From contig WPIO01000047.1 of the NCBI GenBank assembly GCA_009760855.2, positions 1,037,501 to 1,060,000 on the forward strand: 22,500 nucleotides of DNA. Reading direction: 5' to 3'. A program made the position numbers and the translations under genes. Of the stretch, positions 8,609 through 17,519 are shown one piece after another. The notes beneath the pieces are model-generated. The model made no database searches and had not been told where the DNA came from. It worked only from the letters and a program-made list of their open reading frames with translations. How positions within the stretch are numbered: the stretch's first letter is position 1; each line of letters starts with the position of its first letter. Source of the DNA: Cristatella mucedo. Taxonomy: Eukaryota > Bryozoa > Phylactolaemata > Cristatellidae.

Positions 8609-9264
8609 GTGACAGGCCAATTGAACGCTCTGCTATAGAGAGCCGACACCGGGTCAAGCCCCTTCCATCCTTGTGCCACACCCCCTGCCATTCGAGGCAG
8701 TGTGCACACCTACACGGGTTAGGCAATGGAATGCACCAGCACGTACTGCACGAAGCACAGCGCCACGCCACGTAATTCAGTAAAGCTGCCAAGAGCAGCG
8801 AGCAGCAGGTGCCCGGGTCAGGTGCCGGCATTGGCACCTGAGGAGGCAAATGTGCCTTCTGCTACTGCAAGGATTTTCTGCTATCACCTACTGTGTGCGG
8901 TCAAGGCATGTCTGCACCATTTTCTTGTCGATAGAGCCAATGGGCAGATGAGTAAACGTATAGAGACATTCAAGGCAAACGGCCTGGAGGCAATCGAAAA
9001 CTGGAGGAAGCACGTGCTCGGACAAGATTGGCAGCAAAAGTGAGCAAAAGAAAGGATTCTCAGTTAGGATGCCAACTTCCTCGGGCCAGACGAATAGAAA
9101 AGTCGAGTGCATGACAGCGCTGCCGCTTGTCATCGCTACTTATCCGTGCCACTACTCACAGCTGCTTCGCCTTATCTGCTGCTGCTGCATGCAGCTGAGA
9201 GGGTCATGATTTGCTTGACAAGCCTCGCTGGTGGGAGTGTGAATGCCGTCGTGTGGTATCCAGC

Positions 9265-9326
9265 GAGATAGATAGAGCGATATATAGATAGATAGAGAGA
9301 GAGGGAGGGAGAGAGAGAGAGGGAAG

Positions 9327-9386
<60 letters not shown>
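9265..9386. repeat. GATA-rich lead-in followed by (GA)n array
   Basis: Starts with gatagatagagcgatatatagatagatag, passes through gagggaggga, and becomes a clean GA run from about 9331 to 9386. Confidence 0.95.
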
Positions 9387-9389
<3 letters not shown>

Positions 9390-9657
9390 TCGCTAGGTGG
9401 TCAGATTGTCATCAGATCTGTTTGGGCCTTTTACCATCCGACCAGAGATCGAGGGGCTGGCTAAGCGCTAAGGCGGTCGCGTGTCACATGCATCACGCAC
9501 TGAAGGTGGCTAGCCGCTGTCGGTTGCGTTCACGGATGCAGAGCCGGTCCCTACTGGCCACCGAGTGGTCCCTCGTGGCAAGCAGCCGTTGCTGCCATAC
9601 GAACCGCCGAAAGAAGCATAATGCAGCCAGCATAATGCATGAGCTGCGCGAGATCGA

Positions 9658-9700
9658 CCCCCTCTCTCTCTCTCTTTCTCTCTCTCGCTCTCTCCCTCTC
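9658..9700. repeat. (CT)n array
   Basis: CT repeat with three interruptions, ending in ccctcgaggg. Confidence 0.93.
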
Positions 9701-9966
9701 GAGGGAGTCGACTCGGCGATGCTCCCTCGATGCCACCCTTCTTCCGACCGATAATTCCAGGCCAGATAAAGAGTGCGCTCGGCTGGCCTGTGGCAGCCTT
9801 CATGCAGCTAACTTGCAGCCTTCTTTGCAGGTGCCTCCGCTGCACGCATGCCGTAGCAAGGATCAGCCAGCCGGTGGGCCAGGGCTGGGCGGGTGCCGAA
9901 AGCAAGCAGCTACAGAGGCTTTAGCCGGCGGTTTTTTCGGAGTCAGAAGTGACGAGTGGCCGAAGT

Positions 9967-9979
9967 GGGGGGGGGGGGG
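9967..9979 (+). repeat. G homopolymer, 13 bases
   Basis: Uninterrupted run between cgaagt and ttcggc. Confidence 0.9.
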
Positions 9980-10199
9980 TTCGGCAGCATGGGTTCAGCA
10001 GGTCACCGCTGAGCTTTGGTGACGACCAAGCAGAGCACCTCGGCCTGCTCTTCTGCCACCTGTCCTGCTTATGTCCCTCAAGTGTAGGAGGGGGTGGCAA
10101 GTGGTCGACCGATTGATCAACGTCATCCATTGCCAGAAGCCATTGACCGGCCCCAAATCTTTTGGCTGGATGCAGCAGTGGTGCAGCATCGCCTGGGCA

Positions 10200-10211
10200 G
10201 GGGGGGGGGGG
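10200..10211 (+). repeat. G homopolymer, 12 bases
   Basis: Uninterrupted run between gggca and taatgc. Confidence 0.9.
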
Positions 10212-10370
10212 TAATGCAGCTCTCTGCGATCCGGCGTGAGTCAGCTCTGGGATCGTGGGCTGCCGATGCCACTCTGAAATCAGCTACGGCTGACCAAAGC
10301 TGAACGGCCGAGCACGTTGTTTCTGTCCCAGCGCTCCAATATCTCACTTGCTTGCAATGCAGATCTAAGG

Positions 10371-10394
10371 CACACACACTCACACGCACACACA

Positions 10395-10444
<50 letters not shown>
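10371..10444. repeat. (CA)n microsatellite
   Basis: CA array with a few CT or CG interruptions at its left end and a clean run on the right. Long frames across it (His-Thr or Cys-Val repeats) are artefacts. Confidence 0.96.
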
Positions 10445-10445
<1 letters not shown>

Positions 10446-11206
10446 AATGGAGGAGGGGCAGTCGTGCGGAGTCGGAGCTTCTTCTCGCGGGCGGCTCGTG
10501 GTGCAGCCAGCACTGCCAAGGCCAGAGCGTCCTTCACTAGGACGCTCTGGCCTTCGCAAGCCTCTCAAAGTCGGTCGAGAGGGAAAGACAAGGTGGGCAG
10601 CGGGAGCACTGCCAACCGTGTGGTGCCTCGTGGCAAATAGCAGAGAGCATTTGCAGCTGCTGCTGTCTGGCTCAGCAGCAGCCACAGTCTCTGCTGCCAC
10701 TGCACACTGTCGAGCCGATTGGCAGACACTGAAGCTGTTTCTCCCGGATCTCCAGGCCGATAGCCTCTCTTGCCCACAACCGAAGGTCAATAACGTGCCC
10801 AGCTCTTTCGGCTCTGGCACCCGGACGAACCAGGCTTTGCGGGGATATGGCGGGTCAAACAAGGACACAGCATCGATTTCGGCACCTGCTGATGCAGCTG
10901 CTGACGAAGCCAGGAGCAGCTCGGCAACCCGGATGTGTGTGGTGTAGTGGCCAGTGGACGAGCTTCGGCTTCGGCAGCTGCTGGGCACTCACCGGGTTCA
11001 CCCTCCTCGGCAGAGCTGCTCTCACTGGCTGCAAAAGCTCGAGGCTGGCAAAGTCCTACGGCTGGGCAGTCGGGCTGTGCCGGGCAGAGGGGGATGCCTT
11101 CGAGTGTGGCCGATCTGCGCCACCCAGCCCCGTGTGCTCCGGCCAACCCGTGTTCACTTCGGGGTTCAAGAGTAGGTTCTTGCTCGATCGGCTCGATTGC
11201 GAATAA
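10445..11206. other. GC-rich unassigned region open on both strands
   Basis: Long frames occur on plus (10447-10947, 166 codons) and minus (10787-11425, 212 codons; 10380-10988, 202 codons, part of it CA repeat). High GC lowers stop frequency, and I see no domain in any of them, so I do not call a gene. A strong hairpin lies at 10518-10554. Confidence 0.35.
10518..10554. repeat. Perfect 16-bp stem, 5-nt loop inverted repeat
   Basis: Arms 10518-10533 and 10539-10554 (aaggccagagcgtcct and its exact complement) flank the loop tcact. No T run follows and the setting is eukaryotic, so it is not a bacterial terminator. Confidence 0.95.
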
Positions 11207-11413
11207 ATAATAAAAAAGATCTGTTATTCTCGGTATTCTCGAGCAGCCTTCTTCGCCAGCAACAGAAGCCTGGCCGGATGCAAGCTCGAGTGCCTCCGAA
11301 GCCAGGGAGCCAGCCTGGGCCACATCATTGGTGGGCTGTGGCCACTGGTGCAGCCAGCCAATGAGAAGCTGACGGCTGGCAAGGCCACTACCACTGCAGC
11401 CGGACTCACACAG
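11207..11413 (+). CDS. Candidate exon, unknown protein (open frame with consensus donor)
   Basis: The frame opens after a TAA at 11204-11206 and runs to a consensus donor CAG|gtgagt at 11413/11414, ending at a codon boundary (phase 0). A plausible acceptor is the pyrimidine-rich ttattctcggtattctcgagcag ending at 11246, which would give a 167-bp exon. The peptide is balanced, with segments such as LECLRSQGASLGHIIGGLWP and VQPANEKLTAGKATT. I do not recognise the family. The minus strand is also open across this stretch (10787-11425), so the call could be on the wrong strand or false. Confidence 0.25.
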
Positions 11414-11876
11414 GTGAGTGCCCATCGCGAGTGCCCACTAATGTTCTGAGCATTCAATGGGGCAGTGTGGGCAGGTCTTGCGAATCTGACTTGCACCTTG
11501 ACCTTCACCGGTCTGCTCAGATCGATGTTGCCACCGCGAGCAAATGGCCATTGAAGCACCTCAAGCATCCGGGCACATTTACTCTTTCCTCTATAAAGCT
11601 CTGCCCACCGAGACGTTGGAATAAACGCGAAAGGCCGTTCGTTCATGCCAGCACCTACAAGCAGGGCTGCAGAGTGGCCGGTGCCCGTGTCATCAAGAAC
11701 TTGCCACTTGGCCCGGTATGGAAAGCTGCATTGCTAGCGATCCTGCTGCTGCTGGCATTCACAGGTCCCGGGCCGGTCCCAGTCCGAACCGACCGCCTGG
11801 CAAGCCCCTGGCAGCTGCCAGGGGCTTGCCACTGTGCTGCCGGCAACCCAGGGTCATTCGGTAACGAGTGAGCTCC
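11414..11876. other. Unassigned region before the LINE pair
   Basis: A plus frame (11431-11871, 146 codons) ends with a hydrophobic stretch (AALLAILLLLAFTG) made partly of CTG triplets. No family recognised. A 34-bp perfect palindrome sits near its right end. Confidence 0.35.
11798..11831. repeat. 34-bp perfect palindrome
   Basis: The sequence tggcaagcccctggcag (11798-11814) is followed without spacer by its exact reverse complement (11815-11831). The flanking bases (c and c) do not pair, so the palindrome is exactly 34 bp. It ends about 46 bp before the LINE at 11877. Confidence 0.95.
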
Positions 11877-12392
11877 TTCAAAGTTTTGTCACTCACTTTT
11901 AGGCCACTTCATTCTTTGGCTCCAGCATATCTCTCAGATCTACTCCCCCACCAGGCCACGCATCGTACCACCTGGTTTTCGGAATCCAACAGTTTACCGC
12001 TACCTCCTACAAACCTCAAATCCTTTGGAGACCGTGCATTTAGTTCGTATGCTCCGAAAGCTTGGAACTCCCTCCCGACTTGCATCAGAACATCCCTTAA
12101 CTTGACCATATTTAAAAAGAACGTAAAACCACACCTATTTAGGACAGCATTTAGTGGGTCCCTGTGATTCGTCCTTGATGTGCTTATGCGTGCCGACACT
12201 GCATGCTGCAACTAACCACACTTGCATGCTGACCCTGTGCATTTCACCCGTAACCATGTTATTCATGTTGTTTATCAAGCATGATATTACTCACCATTCG
12301 ATCGTGTTTCCTTCGCACCAAATGTAAAGTGCCCAGGAAGAGATTGAATTCTCTGAGGGTGCTTTATCAAGTGCATTATTATTATTATTATT
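11877..12392 (+). mobile_element. 5'-truncated L2/CR1-like LINE (last ~95 codons and 3' UTR)
   Basis: Begins inside the segment KVLSLTF and keeps one open frame through [36 protein letters not shown] and [11 protein letters not shown] to the TGA, then the 3' UTR, the hairpin (gtaaagtgcc...gggtgcttta) and an (ATT)n tail at about 12375-12392. Residues LAPAYLSDLLP and QATHRT match the copy at 3650, so these two belong to one subfamily. Its tail is followed immediately by another copy in the same orientation. Confidence 0.92.
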
Positions 12393-13467
12393 ACCCTGAT
12401 ACCTCCCAGCCTTCGAGCACCTCAAATTCTTTAAACTCACTTGCTGCATGCATTGATGACATCCGCACATGGATGGCAGCAAATTTTCTAAAACTAAACG
12501 ATAACAAAACTAACTTACTAGTTATGGGCAAACCCAGTGTGATTCAGAAATTGGAAAGCCTGACGCTCAAAATTGGCTCTGCCAGCATATCTCCTGTCGA
12601 ATCAGCTCGAAATCTAGGTGTCATAATCCAAAGCGACCTCTCGCTAGACGACCATATCAGCTCCACGGTCAAATCTGCCTATTTTCAGCTTCATAATAGC
12701 GCTAAAATTCGAGCTTGTTTAGATAAGGATACCATGTCTAAGTTGGTCCATGCATTCGTGACATCTCGTCTCGACTTCTGCAACTCACTGCTCACTGGCC
12801 TACCGGCATGTGCGATCAGGCGATTGCAGCTGGTGCAAAACTCTGCAGCTGGGCTTGTCTGTCGTGAGCGTCGCAGTTGCCACATTACTCCACTTCTCGC
12901 CGACCTGCACTGGCTACCAGTTAAGCAACGGATTGACTTGAAGGTTTTGTCGCTCACTTTTAGGTCCCTTCATTCTATGGCTCCAGCCTATCTCTCCGAC
13001 ATACTCCCCCATCAGGCCAAGCATCGTACCACCTGCTTTTCGGAATCCAACAGTCTAGAAATACCTTGTACAAACCTCAAATTCTTTGGAGACCGTGCAT
13101 TTAGTTCGTATGCTCCCAAAGCTTGGAACTCCCTCCCGACCTGCGTCAGAACATCCCCTGACCTGACCACATTTAAAAGGAACTTAAAACACACCTATTT
13201 AGGACAGCATTTAGTGGGTCCCTGTGATTCGTCCTTCACGTGCTTATGGGTGCTGACACTGTGCATGCTGCCACTAACCACTTTGGCATGCTGACCCTGT
13301 GCATGTCACCCCTAACCATGTTATTCATTTTGTTTGTTTTCAAGCATGATTTTACTTACCATTTAATTGCATTTCCCTTTGCAGCAAATGTAAAGCGCCT
13401 AGAAAGAGATTAAGTTCTCTGAGGGCGCTTTATCAAGTACATTATTATTATTATTATTATTATTATA
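12393..13467 (+). mobile_element. 5'-truncated L2/CR1-like LINE, longest copy in the window
   Basis: Starts just after the expected catalytic YADD motif of reverse transcriptase and keeps the following region: [91 protein letters not shown] and NSLPTCVRT. The frame is intact until about 13187, where one A is missing compared with the other copies; the normal end ([12 protein letters not shown]) is then out of frame. The 3' hairpin is textbook: aagcgcc (13393-13399) pairs with ggcgctt (13424-13430) and agaga pairs with tctct around ttaagt. It ends in (ATT)n (13442-13467). It lacks the endonuclease and the palm, so it is dead. An open frame starting at 12281 is only read-through from the upstream copy's tail. 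Confidence 0.93.
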
Positions 13468-15075
13468 ACTTGGGCTGGCATCTTGTTCGACAGCCACAGA
13501 ATAGCGGCAAACCTTTTGAATACTAGCGAGGCACATTTATTTGCCTGCCGATAGGGCATCAAGACAGGCGATGGCAACACACCCTCACCTGCTTCCCACT
13601 TCTCGCGTGTTGCCCTGACCTTGGCACTCAAACTGACAGAGAGTGGCCCAAACCAGTGTTCCGAACGATCGAAAGGGGCGCCCCCTTGCAGGCTGACCAG
13701 GAGCACTACATAATCAGATCAGCTATGGCTGCCCGATGCCGATCTAGCACCGTAGTCAGTATACAAATGTCTATGATGCTTCCCAACCAAAAAGAGGCCG
13801 CCGACCGACGAATCGCTGATAAGGGGCAGCTGTCCTGTGTCAGCATGTGCTCGGGAGCCGAGTGCAGGCCATGTGGTCTTATTTGGCGGCCCCCTGTCGG
13901 CTTTTGTCTGGGGCCGCCGAGTCTTTGCTGCCAATGCAGCCATTGCAGAACAGCAGCAAAGCCTTTCAAGAGCAGTACGTGATGAAAAAAGCCCCAAAAA
14001 ACAGCCTCTTTCCTTCGATTGCTCGAGGCTAATGACTGATTGGCTGTGTGTGTGGGGGAGGAGGGCTGCTGCAAGTAGCCAGTGGTTCTCTGATCTGCTT
14101 GCAGTGCCTAATCTCGGGCCACGGTAGGCTGCTAATCATGCACTAGCTCAAGGCATTCTGGTGTTTATAAACGCTGCTTTTCCGATCAAAAGCAGGCTAG
14201 CTAGGCAGCATTTGCTGTACATTCCAGGCTCATGTGTTGATCCTCCCCCATTACCTCAGCAGCCAGCTCATGCGGCTCATGTAGACAGGCGGAGTGCTGG
14301 CTGCTGCTCAAAGAAATTGCTATCGACAAGCACGGCCGATGGCCGTAGATGGCGCCAAGTGATGATCGGACATGTGTTGTCACAACTAAACATGTGCAAT
14401 GCATTAAACTTCGGAGAGGCATGGTTTTGACATACCTGCCAATAGCTATTGACGTTGTCGGCACTAGAGCTCCTGACAGCTTGCAGGTACCTGAATGAGA
14501 GTCTAGAGCTAGTAGGTCAACAATATCTATGGGAGTTTTCGCTTCCGATATGTCAGGGTCATGCAGAAGGGGCACAATTGAAAACGGAAATTGGCTAGGT
14601 CTCATACGCATGATACCCGCGTCGGTTTATTTGAGGCAGGTGCCTCACGCAGGCATTAAGTGTCAGCAATAGTAACAGTGCTTCGGTGTGAATGCGGACG
14701 TAAGCAGCAACTCCTTGCTATTTACTTGGCTGGCAGACAGAGACTCTAAATACCCCCACTCTTCTCAGGCTGAATTAATTTGGTAATAATGATGCACGCA
14801 CTGTGCCCCTAAATCAGCTGTCAAAAACAATTTAACAAAAGAAAACACCCTCAGAAGAACAGAGAATAGAATTGACTACATTTCACAAAAATCGGAGTAG
14901 TCAGTCAATATAAAGAATACCAAATATAAATGGTTTCATTTATGGGCAATCTATACGATGAGTTTGATTCCAACAGGCTGCAGTATGATGAAGAAAGATC
15001 ACGGATGCAATATAAAATACTAGCTGATTGAACAGCCTCTTTTTGCATAGCGACAGAAGAGCCTTGACGGCTATC
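13468..15075. other. Unassigned region, no recognised gene
   Basis: Short frames on both strands (for example minus 14201-14611, 136 codons; minus 13706-14074, 122 codons) match no family I know. 14620-15060 is A/T-richer and nearly devoid of frames. Confidence 0.4.
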
Positions 15076-15110
15076 ACCACCACTAGCAGTGGCAATAAAG
15101 GATAGCCCAC

Positions 15111-15176
15111 CGCAGGATTCGAACCCACGACCTCGGGGCCGAGGTCGTGAAAAGCAACTGCCTTACTTGGTGAGTC
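15111..15176 (-). mobile_element. tRNA-like SINE head with perfect box B
   Basis: On the minus strand a perfect box B (GGTTCGAATCC, 15115-15125) follows a tRNA-like stretch (ctcaccaagtaaggcagttg, upstream end near 15176). Box A is weak. The would-be anticodon and variable region is replaced by a strong inverted repeat: cacgacctcgg and ccgaggtcgtg around two bases (15126-15149). No CCA end or paired acceptor stem is seen, so I read it as a SINE head or tRNA pseudogene, not a functional tRNA. No LINE hairpin follows within the next 150 bases on the minus strand. Confidence 0.55.
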
Positions 15177-15375
15177 GTAGAGTTCGAACAAGGATGTCCT
15201 GGATGTGGAACCTGTTACCAGACCATGCATCAAATAGAACTGAAAGTCATATGGATTGAAGAGGCTGAGCTTGCTTGCAACGATAGATGCAGCACATCAG
15301 ATTCCGAGGAAGCAGTTATCGAAATAGTCCAAGACAATGATTCCCCTGGCTGCTGTATGCCCCGGCCAGACATTG

Positions 15376-15438
15376 CAAATAATACATTTGATATAGCACC
15401 CTCAGAGATCTTTTCTAGGAACTTCACATTTGCTGCAT
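15376..15438 (-). mobile_element. Old 3'-end fragment of the L2-like LINE
   Basis: Minus strand: gcagcaaatgtgaagttcct, then agaaaagat, ctctgagggtgctatatc and aaatgtatta line up with the 3' UTR of the copy at 12393 (gcagcaaatgtaaagcgcct through gtacattatt). There are several substitutions and a roughly 5-base gap in the hairpin loop. Open frames on both strands through here (15225-15515 plus, 15230-15499 minus) therefore include transposon 3' UTR. Confidence 0.75.
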
Positions 15439-16234
15439 CTACCGGAATTCTGCAAAAGCCTTCTGATTGCCTAGTAGCAGAATTGCACTCGAGGTCCATT
15501 GACTCAGTCTGTTAGCCTCGATATTGAAACATAGCTGATATTTCTGATGGCGTGTATCAGTGCCAATTGGTCTGAGAACAAATGAAACCTTGGTGCTGTC
15601 TGCACCCAAACCATGCAGAAAGCCCAGCTGATTCTATCAGAGGAATGCTGAGCCCAGAGCTCACAGCTCCCCCGAGGCAGCTTTGTGGCAGACCAGTGAG
15701 GGGGCGGCATAATCAGCATAACGTCATTAGTGTCTGTAGGGCTATCGACGATAAGTTCGTAAATTGGTCCGGACGGATGAGAGGCAGCATCTCCTCGATG
15801 CTCGTGTCCTGCTCGGCTGCTCGGGCTTCCGAGCGAGGAGAAGCCACCAGGAAACGGCTGCCGAGCACTCGTACCAGGAACGACACTGAGAATGCCAGGA
15901 GTCAGGGGCTTTCATAGAGAGATGTCTGCCTCCCCTTGTCGCCCAGGCTACTGCAAAGCTGAAGCCAACCTGGTTTGAGGAAAGTTCTGTCTCTACCACC
16001 CGAAGAGCGCTTTGCCCCGTACCGCACAGTAGTAGCTCATCCCTTCACTTGCTAAAGGCAGCTCGAAAGCATCAGATCGGTCGACTTCCCATCTGATCAA
16101 GGTTCTGTCATAGTGAATTACATCGAGTTCTTGTACTAACCTAAACACGCCGGGTGTAGGGTTGGGGCCAGCAGACCTCGACCCTCGCCTTTAGGTCAAA
16201 TCACTCAGGTATTCAAGGTCATTAGCCGTAACAC
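15439..16234. other. Unassigned region, no recognised gene
   Basis: Plus frame 15582-15917 (111 codons) and minus 15742-15999 are open, but neither has a recognisable domain. 16000-16234 has no frame of note. Confidence 0.4.
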
Positions 16235-16532
16235 GTGCCATTTCAAAAAGCAAAACACAGTTAGGGTAACATAAGAATATCAACATATAATTGTGGTTAG
16301 TGGCAGCTTGCACGGTGTCAGCACACATAAGCACATAAACAAGAAATCACAAGGACCCACCGAACGCTATCAAAAACAGGTGCATTTTTAGTTTCTTTTT
16401 AAACGTCAAGTCAGGGGATGTCGTGACGTCAGTTGGGAGTGAATTCCTGGCTTTGGGAGCATACGAACTAAAGGCACGGTCAGCAAAGAATTTGAGGTTC
16501 GTCGTGGGCGTATCTGAACGACTTGCCGATTC
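16235..16532 (-). mobile_element. Diverged L2/CR1-like LINE fragment lacking its hairpin
   Basis: Read on the minus strand, it matches the 3' part of the ORF and the proximal 3' UTR of the other copies. A ctaaccaca-type UTR segment and the blocks equivalent to [16 protein letters not shown] and TFKKKLK are present, with many substitutions. The distal UTR, hairpin and ATT tail cannot be traced below about 16235. A plus-strand frame starting at 16423 overlaps it and continues into the CT array; it is not a gene. Confidence 0.7.
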
Positions 16533-16697
16533 ATTGGCTCACTCAGTTACTAACTCATTGCTTCCCTCATTCGCTCTGCTACTTGCTCACCGCCCCACCC
16601 ACTTACCTATGCCTTTGCTCTTCACAGAAAGCTCACGGGCTCTGATATTGCTGGATAAATACAGCTATCGATTCAGTCGTAAGTACAGTTTGGTTTT

Positions 16698-16926
<229 letters not shown>

Positions 16927-17474
16927 AAACTCACTTGCACACGCACAATCACGATTGCTTGCACATGCACCCAAACCCAAATACTAGCACACACATTGCT
17001 CACAACCACTTTCTGTTACTGAGGAGCCCAAATTTGGAATGACCGATGCCCCTGGCTGCAGTAGGAAAGCAGGCTGGCAACGAGGGCCCTCGAATCGATG
17101 CATGTGTGCTCGTGCATGCACGGGTACGGGTGCTTGAAGGAGACCCACGTCAAAGGCCGAGCGACCACAGTAGGCCGATGGCGAGTATGTTTGCAGACGA
17201 GCTTATACTGGAAGCGACGAGCGGCTAGATCTTCAGTGTCACGCGATAATGCCAAGCTAGCTGAAAGATGGAGAGTGTGGCTGCAGCTGCCATGCTCTGC
17301 CACCAGATCGCAGGCAACAGCCGAGAGGGCGGCAGAGTGAGCAGCTCAGCTTCGGCTGAAGCAGCCAAGGCCAAAAGAGCTCTCCCACCTCCCGAGGCCC
17401 CTCCCCCGGCACCCCCAGCTCATGCTAATGTGGAGAGCTCCTCTGGACTCTGGAGTAGTTTGCTGCACTCACTC

Positions 17475-17477
<3 letters not shown>
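16927..17477. other. Unassigned region, no recognised gene
   Basis: Several short overlapping frames. The plus frame 17268-17543 is Ala/Pro/Ser-rich and runs through the next CT array. No domain seen. Confidence 0.4.
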
Positions 17478-17515
<38 letters not shown>

Positions 17516-17519
17516 TCAG
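17478..17519. repeat. (CT)n array ending in ttcag
   Basis: Starts gtctct after actccag and ends tctcttcag. It therefore has the form of a 42-base gt...ag segment with an ideal polypyrimidine tract. Its length is divisible by three and the surrounding frame stays open either way. It may be only a microsatellite. Confidence 0.9.

Larger units (their letters stand above)
8107..9264. other. Unassigned region upstream of the ELK exon
   Basis: Probably intron if the ELK gene continues to higher coordinates. I looked for the first KCNH exon (PQNTFLDT-type motif, minus strand) and did not find it. The plus frame 8726-9043 ends in a helical, charged stretch (RIETFKANGLEAIENWRKHV) that is protein-like but unrecognised; the opposite strand is also open. 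It contains a 13-base G run (8276-8288) and a CAG run (8589-8608). Confidence 0.35.
9701..10370. other. Unassigned region with two G runs
   Basis: No gene recognised; several short GC-rich frames overlap on both strands. Holds G homopolymers at 9967-9979 (13 bases) and 10200-10211 (12 bases). Confidence 0.4.

Noticed and set aside
10518-10554. Rho-independent terminator
   Set aside because: The stem is perfect, but no T tract follows and all other evidence points to eukaryotic DNA.
10380-10988. A 202-residue minus-strand gene
   Set aside because: The C-terminal part is CA-repeat translation (Cys/Val) and other long frames overlap it on the opposite strand in GC-rich sequence.
12281-13294. 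A 337-residue reverse-transcriptase-like gene starting at 12281
   Set aside because: The first part is the 3' UTR and ATT tail (a run of tyrosines) of the upstream LINE copy. The real element is 5'-truncated and starts near 12393, and its end is frameshifted.
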